This document shows, piece by piece, positions 33,850 to 43,015 of a DNA stretch of 64,000 nt. The stretch spans positions 2,593,078 to 2,657,077 of the forward strand of contig JBQJBP010000001.1 of NCBI GenBank assembly GCA_052078155.1, written 5' to 3'. The stretch is from CAXBMB01 sp052078155 (GTDB lineage Bacteria; Pseudomonadota; Alphaproteobacteria; Kiloniellales; DSM-21159). Position numbers and translations under genes: made by a program. Under the pieces are notes generated by a model, which was not told the DNA's origin, did not search any database, and worked only from the letters and a program-made list of their open reading frames with translations. Every line of letters begins with the position of its first letter. The first letter of the stretch is position 1.

Positions 33850-36360
33850 TCACCAGCGATACGCCATGGAAGCAAAGAAGCGGCGGCCCGAGCCGTAGTA
33901 GCAGGTCGAGAAAGCACAGGTCGTGGTGTACTCTTTGTTGAAAAGGTTCTTTGCATCCACTTTCAGCGCCAGCTCTTCGGTGAAGGCATAGCTCAGGGTG
34001 GCGTCAAAGAGGGTATAGCTGGGGTTCTTGGAGGTGTTCGCCGTATCGTTCCAGCTGGAGCCGATGTAACGGACACCGCCCCCCAGGCCCAGACCTTCCA
34101 ACGCCCCATCCAGGAAGTTGTAGTGAACCCAGGCAGAGGCCGTGTGACGGGGCACCACAACTGGTGTTTTGCCCAGATCATCATCGTTACTCTTGGTCAC
34201 TTCCGCGTCGGTGAAGGCGTAAGCACCTGTGATGTCCCAGCCGCTAAAGAGGCTGGCCTTGCCTTCCAGTTCCAGACCGCGGGACCGGATTTCACCGCTC
34301 TGAATGGACGCAAAGAGGTTGTCCGGATCACGGGTCAGTACGTTGGTCTTGGTCAGGTGGAACAGCGAGGCCGTGAACAGGGCATTGGTGGACGGCGGCT
34401 GGTACTTCAAACCGGCTTCATACTGGGTGGATTCTTCCGGTTTGAAGGACTCACCCGACAGGTTCGTGCCTTCAATCGGAACAAAGCCCTCGGTGTAGCT
34501 GGCGTAGGGTGCCAGGCCGTTGTCGAAGAGATAGGTCAGACCAGCGCGTCCGGTGAAAGCAGAGTCCTTCTTGGTTTCACTGGCCTGGGTAATGGCATCA
34601 GAAGTTTTCTGCTCCACCCAGCTGTAGCGACCGCCCAGGGTGGCAATCCAGTCATCATAGAGGACGATCTGATCCTGCAGGTAGACGCCGGCCTGAGACA
34701 GGGTCTGTTTTACGTCGGCATAGGGGTCGACAATGGTGCCACCGCTGTAAACCACATTGGTAAGATCAATGGGGTTCGCAGGCCCATAGTGGTAAGTGTA
34801 TTCGTCAGTACTGCGGCTGTAATCGACACCCCCCAGAATCGTATGGGATGTCGGGCCCCAGTTGAGGCGCTTTTCAAGCTGGTTGTCGATGGCGAACTGG
34901 CTGAGCTGATCCGGAGAAGCCCAGGAGTAACGATGCAGGGTCACGCCATCGGCATCCAGATAGTTGGGCACAACCGCCTGATACTTCACATCCACATTCA
35001 TGTAGCGGGTGTTCTGACGGAAGGTCCAGTCGTCGCCAAAATCATGAGTCAGCGCGTAACCCAGGGAGTACTGCTCCTGCTCGAACTTATCAAAACCCGG
35101 CTCGCCCGGCACCACATCGGTCTTGCCGATTTCCGGGGTGCCAAAGGTGGTGAACTGGGTGGAGTTCTTGTCTTTCTGATATTCGGTCAGAAAGGTCAGG
35201 CTGGTCCGGTCCGTGGGATTCCAGGTCAGGGATGGCGCGATGAAAAAGCGATCGTCATCCTGTTTCGTGCCGTCGTTGTAGTCGTACTCGGTGTTGCCGA
35301 CACGACCCAGTCCGACAACACGGAACAGCAGAGAGTGATCTTCAGTGGCCGCACCACCCACATCAAAAGCCCCCTGGAAACGGTTCCAGCTGCCCACTTC
35401 CAGCTGAACCTCTTGGGGTTGGTCCGCCCGGGGACGTTTACTGGTGCCGTTGATCACACCGCCAGCTTCCCCCTGACCATAAAGCGCCCCGCTGGGCCCC
35501 CGCATGACGTCCACCCGTTCCAGGCCATAGGTTTCCGTGTTGTAGATGGCAAAGGCATTGCCATCCATGCGCAGACCATCACGGAAAGAACCAGTGGTGG
35601 CGGCATCAAAACCACGGATGGAGATCCAGTCATAGCCGCGCGGGTCGACCCCATAGGCATCGACCGTCACGCCGGGGCTGTACCGCAGGGCCTCAGCCAC
35701 GGTTTTGCTGTTGTGGGCTGTCAGTTCCTCACGGCCAATGGTCGAGATGGACTGGGGCGTTTCCAGTACCGGTGTATCGGTCTTGGTCGCAGCCACGGAA
35801 TAGTATGAAACATACCCTTCTGTCGGCAGGTAGGAGGTGATGCCCCGCAAGCCTTCAATGGTCAACTGCTCCAGCGTGTGGGCACCGTCCACAGATGCTT
35901 CGTCCCTCGGACCCGCTGAAACCACAACGGAATTGTCCGAAGAGAATACGTAATGCAGGTTGGCGCTGCCCAGCAGCGTGGCCAGGGCATCATCGGCTGA
36001 TTTGTCGCCAAAGAGACCTTCGGTTTTAATGCCTTCGAGGTCCTGGCTTTTGAAGACAACCTGAATGCCGGTTTCATTGGAAAAGGCCAGCAAGGCACTG
36101 GAAAGGTCCTGAGCCGCAATGGAGAAGTTCCAGCGCTTGGAGGCCTGAACCAGCTGAAGGCCTACTTCAGCTGAGCCTGCTTCAGCCACCGGAGCCGCCA
36201 CAGCCAGGGCCAGCAGGCACCCCATCAGCGCCGTAGATTTCATCAGCACAGCCCGACTCAATGTCCGCTTTCGACCTGCATCCCCCTGGCGCCCGGCCAC
36301 CTCGACCACATCACTGCCAGTCATTGGCTGCCAAGCCCCCGCTTGTCGCCCTTTGGTCAT
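33850..36360 (-). CDS. TonB-dependent siderophore receptor with STN signalling domain
   Basis: 836 residues. The start at 36360 is preceded by a G5 run; a signal peptide (about residues 40-62, MGCLLALAVAAPVAEA) comes after a basic leader, so the true start may be at the internal Met40. Then comes an STN domain (about 75-125, LSSALLAFSNETGIQVVF), which relays surface signals to FecR. The plug follows (SISTIGREELTAHNSKT, SIRGFD) and then the barrel, ending FASMAYRW with an aromatic C terminus. With FecI and FecR upstream, this is a transducing receptor. The ligand is not readable from sequence. Confidence 0.9.
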   Translation of the reverse strand: MTKGRQAGAWQPMTGSDVVEVAGRQGDAGRKRTLSRAVLMKSTALMGCLLALAVAAPVAEAGSAEVGLQLVQASKRWNFSIAAQDLSSALLAFSNETGIQVVFKSQDLEGIKTEGLFGDKSADDALATLLGSANLHYVFSSDNSVVVSAGPRDEASVDGAHTLEQLTIEGLRGITSYLPTEGYVSYYSVAATKTDTPVLETPQSISTIGREELTAHNSKTVAEALRYSPGVTVDAYGVDPRGYDWISIRGFDAATTGSFRDGLRMDGNAFAIYNTETYGLERVDVMRGPSGALYGQGEAGGVINGTSKRPRADQPQEVQLEVGSWNRFQGAFDVGGAATEDHSLLFRVVGLGRVGNTEYDYNDGTKQDDDRFFIAPSLTWNPTDRTSLTFLTEYQKDKNSTQFTTFGTPEIGKTDVVPGEPGFDKFEQEQYSLGYALTHDFGDDWTFRQNTRYMNVDVKYQAVVPNYLDADGVTLHRYSWASPDQLSQFAIDNQLEKRLNWGPTSHTILGGVDYSRSTDEYTYHYGPANPIDLTNVVYSGGTIVDPYADVKQTLSQAGVYLQDQIVLYDDWIATLGGRYSWVEQKTSDAITQASETKKDSAFTGRAGLTYLFDNGLAPYASYTEGFVPIEGTNLSGESFKPEESTQYEAGLKYQPPSTNALFTASLFHLTKTNVLTRDPDNLFASIQSGEIRSRGLELEGKASLFSGWDITGAYAFTDAEVTKSNDDDLGKTPVVVPRHTASAWVHYNFLDGALEGLGLGGGVRYIGSSWNDTANTSKNPSYTLFDATLSYAFTEELALKVDAKNLFNKEYTTTCAFSTCYYGSGRRFFASMAYRW

Positions 36361-36429
36361 CTCTTAACCCCCAAAATACTCAATAGTCTGCGCTCATCCG
36401 ACTGTTCCGAAACGGAACCACTCGCGTTA

Positions 36430-36448
36430 AATGAGACGCATTCTCATT
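36430..36448 (-). promoter_or_regulatory. Fur-box-like palindrome upstream of the receptor
   Basis: A 19-bp inverted repeat: AATGAGA, CGCAT, TCTCATT (7-5-7). It matches the pattern of Fur-type boxes with paired AATGAGA/TCTCATT arms. It lies about 70 bp upstream of the receptor start, where an iron-responsive repressor could act. Confidence 0.65.
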
Positions 36449-36563
36449 CATGATCGGGTAGGAGACGTGTGGGGTCCTGGCTTACCTAACCCCAAAAACT
36501 CAATTTTCTAACTTTTTCAAATCAACAGATTTGCTGTGGGATTTATCACCCGGCCCCCAGTGT

Positions 36564-37634
36564 TTATCGGACCACAGTGAGAAAGGGAGAGATTTCAAAC
36601 ACAGACAAATCCTGCGTGGCAGCAAGGGCGGACAGGCCATCGGTCAGAGAATCAAGATTGATGGACCCACTGACTTCCTGATCAAGATTGCCGGACAGCA
36701 CGGCGATCCGGCCCTGATGATAATTCTGCAGGGTGGCGATCACGTCGGACAGGGGCTGGCGGACAAAAACAAAGCGCCCACGTCGCCAGGCCAAAGCAAC
36801 GTCCTCCGACAGCTCATAGACCTCCCCCAAAGTACCGGAGGCGTCATAGCGCACCGCCTGGCCCGCACTTAGAGCTGCCGATATCTGTGTTTGCGCCTGA
36901 ATCTGACTATGACCGGAAACAGCCACCTGCCCTTCCGTTACAACAACACGAACGCCGCGATCGGTCCGGCGTACCGCATAGGCCGTTCCGACAGCGCGAC
37001 TGCCGCCCTCACCTGCCAGCACTTCAAACGGTCGATCGGGGTTGCTGGCGACTTCAAAATAGGCCTCGCCGCGCAGCACACGCACCTGGCGTTTTGCATC
37101 GCTGAACAGCACTTCAAGAGCTGAATTTCGATTGAGCGTGACCTGACTGCCGTCGGGCAGTGTCAAAGCCGCCACCTCGGCAAACCCCGTGTGATGATCG
37201 GCTTTCAGGGTGATGGCAAGATTGGGGCCGGCGATCAGCCCGACACAGGCCACCAGCAAGCAGGCCGCCAATGCGACCGCATGAAAGGGGCGCATCCTCC
37301 AACGGTCCAAGCGGGGAACAGCCCTTCCTTTGCTGACCAGGCGACGCTGCGTCCCCGGCCTTGCCGGAAATCTGGACGCCGTCGAGATCCCCTGGCTTTC
37401 CCGCGTGGGCTGCACCTTCTGATCGGCGCTTTCCAGAACGGCAAAGGCTGGTTCCAGGGCGGAGAGCTCCTGCCAAAGGCTGCGTTCACGATCAAATGCG
37501 GCTTCATGACTGGCTGATTGGGCAAGCCAGAGCTTGAAGGCAGACAGGTCCCGTTCAGTGACGTCTCCGGAGGTCAGTCGCACCAGCCAGTCCCGCGCTT
37601 CATCAGCAATTCGTGAATCAGTGCTCTTAGTCAT
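36564..37634 (-). CDS. FecR-family anti-sigma factor / signal relay
   Basis: 356 residues. The N-terminal cytoplasmic part has the DUF4880-type helices (EARDWLVRLTSGDVTERDLSAF is the region, residues about 12-35), followed by one transmembrane helix (about residues 117-137). The periplasmic FecR domain has LTLPDGSQVTLNRNSAL and GEAYFEVA. It would receive the signal from the receptor STN domain and release the sigma factor encoded just upstream. It lies between fecI and the receptor, the usual order. Confidence 0.9.
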   Translation of the reverse strand: MTKSTDSRIADEARDWLVRLTSGDVTERDLSAFKLWLAQSASHEAAFDRERSLWQELSALEPAFAVLESADQKVQPTRESQGISTASRFPARPGTQRRLVSKGRAVPRLDRWRMRPFHAVALAACLLVACVGLIAGPNLAITLKADHHTGFAEVAALTLPDGSQVTLNRNSALEVLFSDAKRQVRVLRGEAYFEVASNPDRPFEVLAGEGGSRAVGTAYAVRRTDRGVRVVVTEGQVAVSGHSQIQAQTQISAALSAGQAVRYDASGTLGEVYELSEDVALAWRRGRFVFVRQPLSDVIATLQNYHQGRIAVLSGNLDQEVSGSINLDSLTDGLSALAATQDLSVFEISPFLTVVR

Positions 37635-37750
37635 GCGCCCTCATTGCGCGAATAGAAAATCCAAACAGAGGCCGATCCGCCCCGCCCATTAATGACGCCT
37701 CAGCGCGTGGTTTACCCAACCCCTCGCCTAAAAATAGTAAGCATCTGTTC

Positions 37751-38251
37751 CTAAACTTCCTTGCGCTGCGCTGAAAGCAGTTTAAGGGCCTTTCGGATGT
37801 GCTTTTCCACAGCGGTTTGAGAGATACCCAGTTCCTCGGCGATATCTCGCTGGGTTTGGCCGTCAAAGCGATTGCGTTTGAAGATGCTCCGGGTGGTGGG
37901 TGTCATCTGCTCCACCACCCGGAGCATCGCCCGCAAATCTTCTTTGGCGATGGCTTCCTGTTCCGGGGTGGGAGACGCCGACCGGCTCCAGATAATTGAG
38001 TCAACTTCATCCAGCAGCGACCGTTGGCGTTGTTCTCGCCGTTGATGATCCGTTACCAAATTTGCCGCCATTCGAAAGATGTAAGCCTTCGCGTTGACGA
38101 TGTCTGACGGGCTTTCCAGGGTAGAGATCTTCACATAGAGCTCCTGGGCCAGATCGCGGGCTGTGAAAGAACATTTCAGCCGTGCTGTCATGAAGGTGAT
38201 CAGATCACTTTCATGCTCCCGAAACGCCATATGCAAAGAAAGGTCAGACAT
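37751..38251 (-). CDS. ECF sigma factor (FecI family)
   Basis: 166 residues from ATG 38251; upstream codons in frame are unlikely. Region 2 has LAQELYVKISTL and AYIFRMAANLV, and region 4 is the helix-turn-helix RDIAEELGISQTAVEKHIRKAL. It should direct RNA polymerase to the receptor promoter when FecR relays a signal. A Fur-like site lies upstream at about 38360, so starvation for iron would turn on the sigma factor first. Confidence 0.9.
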   Translation of the reverse strand: MSDLSLHMAFREHESDLITFMTARLKCSFTARDLAQELYVKISTLESPSDIVNAKAYIFRMAANLVTDHQRREQRQRSLLDEVDSIIWSRSASPTPEQEAIAKEDLRAMLRVVEQMTPTTRSIFKRNRFDGQTQRDIAEELGISQTAVEKHIRKALKLLSAQRKEV

Positions 38252-38352
38252 GGGGCAGTTCAACAATGGATAGGGGACAGCTGTCCCAAAACGAAACGTC
38301 CCCGCCCGCAGGTCGTGCGCAGGAGGGGATAACATTTCGACGACAACTTAAT

Positions 38353-38371
38353 AGTAATAAGAATCATTCGC
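38353..38371 (-). promoter_or_regulatory. Fur-box-like site upstream of fecI
   Basis: GTAATAAGAATCATTCGCA at 38353-38371 resembles Fur-type sites (AATAAGAATCATT core). It is about 100 bp from the fecI start. Confidence 0.55.
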
Positions 38372-38466
38372 AAACAAAATCCCTTCTCACGCCTACCTCT
38401 TTTGGCGGGCGCGATGGGGAGTATCTGCAAAGGTTAGCCTCTAAAGGGTTGCAATCAGGACAACAA

Positions 38467-39750
38467 TCAGCGGATCAGGAACTGAACCGGGACCACCAGT
38501 TTAATCATGGCCCCTTCCACTTCCGGGGGCGGTTTTGGCAGAGGTTGCGCCCGTCTGATCAAGGCCATCACTTCCCGGTCCAATGAGCGATATCCGGAAC
38601 TGGTCTGCAGGCGATGTTCCTGGACACGACCGTCACGGTCCATTTCAAAATACAAGAAGGCCGTTCCCTCCTGACGCCGACGCCGGGCCTCGCGCGGGTA
38701 TTCTTTATGCTTGTGCAGCCAGGCAAGCAGGAAAGACATGTAGTCTTTGGCGGCCCCAGGTGAACCTCCCCCTTTGGTGTTGTTTCCGTTGCCGGAATTG
38801 AGGCTGTCTTTTGATCCGGATTTGCCGCCCGCACCAGCCACAGAGGGTTCAGCCGCCTGGGTCTTCTGAGGCGTCAGTTTGGCCAGAATGGCTTCAGTAC
38901 TCTGGGGTTTGGCTGCAGGTTTTACCTGCGGCTTAACCTGTGACTTCACCGGCTTGGCGACCTGATCGACAACCTTCCGGGGCTTTGGGTTGACCACCTC
39001 CACAGGACGCGCTTTGGGCATCGGCGGCAGGGCAGCGACGGTTTCGACCGGCGGCTGCGTTTCTGTTTTTTCCACCGGGGTGACGTCGGGTGTGGGAGGC
39101 TCAGCCACCACTGTTTCCGTTGGCTCAATTGCGACTTGATGGTCCAAAGGCTCCTGAGGTTCAAGCGGTTCATCGGGAACGTCCTGAACCTCAGGTTTTA
39201 CTGGAACAGCATAGGCGATTGTGGCATCCGGAATCTTGTCCAGGGGCACAGGCTCATCACTTGGCAGAGCCTCCGCCACCGGTTCTGCTTCCGTCGGGTC
39301 CACATCGGGCAGTTCTTCCGCCTCCAGGGGCGGTTTGGCGGCAAGCTGAGTCACTGGTGTTGCTTCTACCAGATCTGATTCAACAGGCGTTGCTTCAGTC
39401 GATTGATGCTCGACCGGAGGCTGTTCAGCAACCTCCTCGGCCTGCTGCACCTCAGGCTCAGGCGCCTCCGCCTGCTCAATAGGTGTTTCCTGCTCAACCG
39501 GTTCTTCTTCAGCAACTTCTTCTGTTTCGGTGGGCGGCTCAACGGCTTCTTCGCTTGCCTGGGCGGCAGCTTGGGAAACCGCGCCCCCCGGCGCGCCACC
39601 GGAGGGGCCAAGTGAAATCTCAATACCGTTCAGGCCGGCAGCCTGAACCCCGGGCGGTGTCGGAACCCAAAGCACAGCCACGGCGACAGCAGCATGCACG
39701 ACACCAGCCACCATGAAGGCTCCCAAAAGCTGAGTGCGGGTGATCTCCAT
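38467..39750 (-). CDS. tonB: TonB energy transducer
   Basis: 427 residues. It has an N-terminal membrane helix (about residues 8-28), a long acidic Pro/Glu/Val-rich spacer (about residues 60-260), a Lys/Pro/Ala-rich segment (about residues 270-310) and a C-terminal TonB domain with GTAFLYFEMDRDGRVQ and SSGYRSLDREVMALI. The domain is at the very end, as usual. Its ATG overlaps the ExbD stop by one base (TGATG). It energises the receptor encoded nearby. Confidence 0.9.
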   Translation of the reverse strand: MEITRTQLLGAFMVAGVVHAAVAVAVLWVPTPPGVQAAGLNGIEISLGPSGGAPGGAVSQAAAQASEEAVEPPTETEEVAEEEPVEQETPIEQAEAPEPEVQQAEEVAEQPPVEHQSTEATPVESDLVEATPVTQLAAKPPLEAEELPDVDPTEAEPVAEALPSDEPVPLDKIPDATIAYAVPVKPEVQDVPDEPLEPQEPLDHQVAIEPTETVVAEPPTPDVTPVEKTETQPPVETVAALPPMPKARPVEVVNPKPRKVVDQVAKPVKSQVKPQVKPAAKPQSTEAILAKLTPQKTQAAEPSVAGAGGKSGSKDSLNSGNGNNTKGGGSPGAAKDYMSFLLAWLHKHKEYPREARRRRQEGTAFLYFEMDRDGRVQEHRLQTSSGYRSLDREVMALIRRAQPLPKPPPEVEGAMIKLVVPVQFLIR

Positions 39751-40160
39751 CAGCCCTTCTCCGGCACAGTCAGGAGTTTCAGCTTGGTGATCCCTGCATC
39801 GCGCAGCAGTTCCATCACCTCTACGATTTTGACAGCCTCCGCCTGGCCATCGGCCTTCAGACGCACCACCGGAGGCTCGCTCTCAGGCTGGACATATCCA
39901 GCGACAATCTCTTTCAAGGAGTCGGCCTCCATAACCTCCCCTTCCAGCGCCAGCTGGCCATCAGCCCCCACCAGCACCAGCAGATCCGGCGTCTGAGCTG
40001 TCGTCATGCTCTCGGATTCTGCCGGGTTAACCTGGAAAGGATCACTGGCAGCCAGACGCCCCGCCAGCATGAAGAAGATCAGGAGCAGAAAGACCACATT
40101 GATCAGCGGCAGAATGCGTTCGTCGTCGTTCTTGGGACGCGGTGCCTGGAATTTCATCAT
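39750..40160 (-). CDS. ExbD-family protein with Asn in place of the channel Asp
   Basis: 136 residues, in the ExbD family by its N-terminal helix ILPLINVVFLLLIFFMLAG and a periplasmic domain. In E. coli ExbD the helix carries Asp25, required for the proton path; here the matching residue is Asn (PLINV). The second ExbD gene just upstream has PLIDV. The Asn form recurs, as I recall, in ExbD proteins of marine bacteria with two ExbD genes, so it may be a structural or heteromeric partner. Translation is coupled to tonB. Confidence 0.85.
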   Translation of the reverse strand: MMKFQAPRPKNDDERILPLINVVFLLLIFFMLAGRLAASDPFQVNPAESESMTTAQTPDLLVLVGADGQLALEGEVMEADSLKEIVAGYVQPESEPPVVRLKADGQAEAVKIVEVMELLRDAGITKLKLLTVPEKG

Positions 40161-40163
40161 GGC

Positions 40164-40604
40164 TCAGGCCCCCGGCTTTCGGATCAAGGAGAGATCCTGA
40201 ACACCCGCAGCCGACAAGCGATCCAGCACATCAATGGCCTGCTGCAGGGTCACCCCTTTGGCCGGTTTGATCAGAACCCGCAGATCTTCCTTGTCTTCAA
40301 GCCGCTGCTGGATGTCGGTGACCAGATCGTCCAGTGAGATGACCTGACCTGTCAGCCGCAATTCACCGTCCCGCACTTCCACCAGCAAAGACCCGGTCAT
40401 GGAGGCGCCAGCCCCGGCCTTGCCGGGCGTGTTCAGGGAGATGGCTTTCCAGTCCAGGAAGGAGGAGGCCAGCATGAAAAAGACCAGGAGAATGAACACC
40501 ACATCAATCAAGGGGGTGAGGCTGATCGGAGACCGCCGCCGGCCCTTGTTGCTGTGACGCTTATTCGCCAGCTGCGATGGCAGGCTGTAAGCGCTCGGAT
40601 GCAT
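40164..40604 (-). CDS. exbD: ExbD-family biopolymer transport protein (canonical)
   Basis: 146 residues with SPISLTPLIDVVFILLVFFML, the ExbD helix with its Asp, followed by a periplasmic domain. It overlaps the end of exbB by 44 bp and lies 3 bp before the Asn-type ExbD gene. It should pair with ExbB to use the proton gradient for TonB. Confidence 0.9.
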   Translation of the reverse strand: MHPSAYSLPSQLANKRHSNKGRRRSPISLTPLIDVVFILLVFFMLASSFLDWKAISLNTPGKAGAGASMTGSLLVEVRDGELRLTGQVISLDDLVTDIQQRLEDKEDLRVLIKPAKGVTLQQAIDVLDRLSAAGVQDLSLIRKPGA

Positions 40605-41334
40605 AGGCCTTCGGGTCTTTCTCTAGCAGATCCAGCCTGTCGGACAGATCATGGGTAAAAACTTGCGTTACAAGGGAGTCCAGATCGTGGGCAACCGCAT
40701 CCACGCGACGCTCCAGCCAGTTGAGCAGGGCCACAACCGGAATGGCCACCGCCAGTCCGACCGCCGTGGTCAGCAGAGCCTCCCAGATACCGCCGGACAA
40801 AATGGAAGGATCAACCTGGTTGCCTGCATCCGCCAAAGCCTGAAAGGCCTTGATCATGCCCAGGACCGTGCCGAAGAGCCCGAGAAGAGGGGCCAGTGAA
40901 GCAATCACCTCCAATGGCCGGAAGTAACCCCGCAGCGCCTCCAGCAGATCCGCCCCAAAGCGAACCACTTCTTCACGCACCCGCATTTCCTCCAGGCCCA
41001 TACGCTGACCTTTGATGGCGCAGTAAAGGGTCTGGGCAATGGGATTGCGCGCACCTCGCAGGAGAGCCAGGGCTTCATCAGGGCGATTGACTTTGTAGAG
41101 ATGGAGCGCTGTTAGAGCGAGCTTCCGGTTCCCGAGATCGGCCTTCCGGAATTGCCAGAGCTTGGCCAACACCAGAGCCGTCGCCAGCAAAGACATCAGC
41201 ATCAGAATGACCACAACGGTGCCGCCGGCTTCGATCAAACCGCCAACCTCGTTAAACACCTCTCCGAACGTGCCGCCCACCAGGCCCGCGTTGGGGCTTT
41301 GCACCGGCACTTCGACGGATTCGAGCGTCTCCAT
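40561..41334 (-). CDS. exbB: ExbB-family proton channel protein
   Basis: 257 residues with three membrane segments: an N-terminal one after the leader (about residues 36-58), LLGLFGTVLGMIKAFQ and GIWEALLTTAVGLAVAIPVVAL. The last two are the family channel helices. It is the first gene of the exbB-exbD-exbD-tonB operon. A Fur-like site lies upstream. Confidence 0.92.
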   Translation of the reverse strand: METLESVEVPVQSPNAGLVGGTFGEVFNEVGGLIEAGGTVVVILMLMSLLATALVLAKLWQFRKADLGNRKLALTALHLYKVNRPDEALALLRGARNPIAQTLYCAIKGQRMGLEEMRVREEVVRFGADLLEALRGYFRPLEVIASLAPLLGLFGTVLGMIKAFQALADAGNQVDPSILSGGIWEALLTTAVGLAVAIPVVALLNWLERRVDAVAHDLDSLVTQVFTHDLSDRLDLLEKDPKAYASERLQPAIAAGE

Positions 41335-41710
41335 CTTCTGTAACTTTCTTCAAATCGGTTGGCTGGAGCGGGTCGGCCCGTCGGGGCCATCGTCTTCCAG
41401 CAGCAAAAAACTCAATCGTCCCAATCAGAAAAAGAGGATCGAAACCCAAAAGGGTTCTGGCTCCTGCCCCCTGCGGATCAGTCCTTACTGCCACTGCATC
41501 CAATCGATTGGAGTTTTAATGCCTCTCAATCTCAATTGAGCAATGGACAAGCCTGTTTGTTGTCTAAGACGTTCCAGACAGGGCTTTACCTCACCTCTAT
41601 ACAGATAAAAATACTGCAAACGAGAATAAGTCGCAATAACAGTTTACAAAGTACCCGCTGAACGCACCCCGGCAACAGGCCATTTGCTTATGGACTAAGC
41701 CGCGACGCGA
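41335..41710. promoter_or_regulatory. exbB upstream region with Fur-like site
   Basis: A/T-rich region between exbB and the GmhB fusion gene, with promoters for exbB. At 41615-41636 TGCAAACGAGAATAAGTCGC shows Fur-site character (GAGAATAA core between GCAAA and TCGCA arms), weaker than the other two sites. No gene is supported. Confidence 0.45.
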
Positions 41711-43015
41711 TCAGGGCAAAAGGTTCAGAGTCAGCCCCTTGTCCGTCAAAAAAGCCGTACTGAGCCCGGCGGCTTTGGCCGCGTCCAGATCACTCTGTCT
41801 GTCCCCCACCATAAAAGACCGGCTGGGATCGACCGGCCAGCCAGCCAGAAGATCCAGCAGCATGCCGGGGCCGGGTTTGCGCCAGCCGCAATCCTTCAGG
41901 TAAGGGCCCTTCCCCTTGTCAGGATGGTGAGGGCAGTAACGAAAGGCATCGATGTGTGCCCCGTGGGGTCGCAGCTGGTCCTGCATCCAGTCATGCAGAG
42001 CCTCGACGTCCTCTTCTCCATAGTAGCCCCGTGCCACGCCGGACTGGTTGGTGACGACAAAGACAAGATACCCCCGGTCATTCAGGGCTTTGATGCTGGC
42101 GATGGCCTCCGGCATCCACTCAAAGTCTTCGGGTTTGTGCACGTAGCCATGATCACGATTGAGCACGCCATCCCGGTCCAGAAAAGCTGCCGGGCGGGAA
42201 GGGTCAGGCAGGATACTGGAACCTTGCCCTGCATCCGTCGCAAAGAGGGTTTCTGACAAATCAGGCCGATCATACCGCCGAGCCGTCACACGGCCTTCCG
42301 CTGTCAACCTTGGCAAGACCGCAGCCGCCCAGGCAGAGTTGCCCTGTTCCAGGAAAGGAAGCACAGAGCGCTGCAAAGCAAAGACGCCGCTAAGGGCACC
42401 CGCAAGACCCGAATCACCTGAGGCCCCGCCGTCAGCACTCTGCCCGTCGCCAGCTGCCAACTCCCCTTCAGCCTCACCCTGATCCGGTGGGGTGCAAATG
42501 GCTGCCGCCACCAGTACCCGGTTCGGCTCGTCTGATATCGCGGCTTCCGGCAGCAGAGACAAAAGATCCAGATGATTGGCCAAACAGCTGGTGCTTCCTG
42601 CGACCCCACCATCGATCAGCAGAAATCTCTCCTCCAACTGGTCCCGCAAGAGCCACAACGCCTGACTGATATCAGCACCGCGCGGCAGCGTGACCAGGGT
42701 CGTTTCAAGATGGAGATCCCGGGGGAGGTTCAGCGCCGCCGGAGAGACTGTCGCCGTCAGTCCGTCCTCTGCAGAAGCACCAATCTGATCATAGCTTGCC
42801 GGCAAGGTATCCGCGTCCAGATCGCTGAGCAGAAACACCCGACCAATACCCTGCCGTGCCAGATCGAACAGCAGGCGGTCCAGCTGTGCTGTTTCGATCT
42901 TCTTCCCGGATAGCATAGACGTCCCGGGCAGCTGCGCAGCTTCTGCCGGGCCGTCTGGCAGGTTGTGACCGCCCAGATAGACCAGACACTGCAAGGGAAG
43001 ACGTCGGCTTCTCAT
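41711..43015 (-). CDS. HAD-IIIA phosphatase (GmhB-like) fused to a degenerate nucleotidyltransferase-like domain
   Basis: 434 residues. The C-terminal half (from about residue 274) is a D,D-heptose 1,7-bisphosphate phosphatase-like HAD domain: FLDRDGVLNRD, FVVTNQSGVARGYY, WRKPGPGMLLDL and MVGDRQSDLDAA. Of the usual GmhB zinc ligands CxH and CxC, the last Cys appears replaced (YCPHHP, then DCGW). The N-terminal half has the layout of a nucleotidyltransferase (LDRLLFDLARQGIGRVFLLSDLD) but no GG.G.R signature. Two-domain HddC-GmhB-like fusions are known in surface polysaccharide or heptose pathways. The role here is inferred. Confidence 0.78.
   Translation of the reverse strand: MRSRRLPLQCLVYLGGHNLPDGPAEAAQLPGTSMLSGKKIETAQLDRLLFDLARQGIGRVFLLSDLDADTLPASYDQIGASAEDGLTATVSPAALNLPRDLHLETTLVTLPRGADISQALWLLRDQLEERFLLIDGGVAGSTSCLANHLDLLSLLPEAAISDEPNRVLVAAAICTPPDQGEAEGELAAGDGQSADGGASGDSGLAGALSGVFALQRSVLPFLEQGNSAWAAAVLPRLTAEGRVTARRYDRPDLSETLFATDAGQGSSILPDPSRPAAFLDRDGVLNRDHGYVHKPEDFEWMPEAIASIKALNDRGYLVFVVTNQSGVARGYYGEEDVEALHDWMQDQLRPHGAHIDAFRYCPHHPDKGKGPYLKDCGWRKPGPGMLLDLLAGWPVDPSRSFMVGDRQSDLDAAKAAGLSTAFLTDKGLTLNLLP

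Noticed and set aside
34123..35808. A 561-codon open frame on the plus strand inside the receptor gene
   Set aside because: Antisense to the TonB-dependent receptor, which has clear plug, STN and barrel features.
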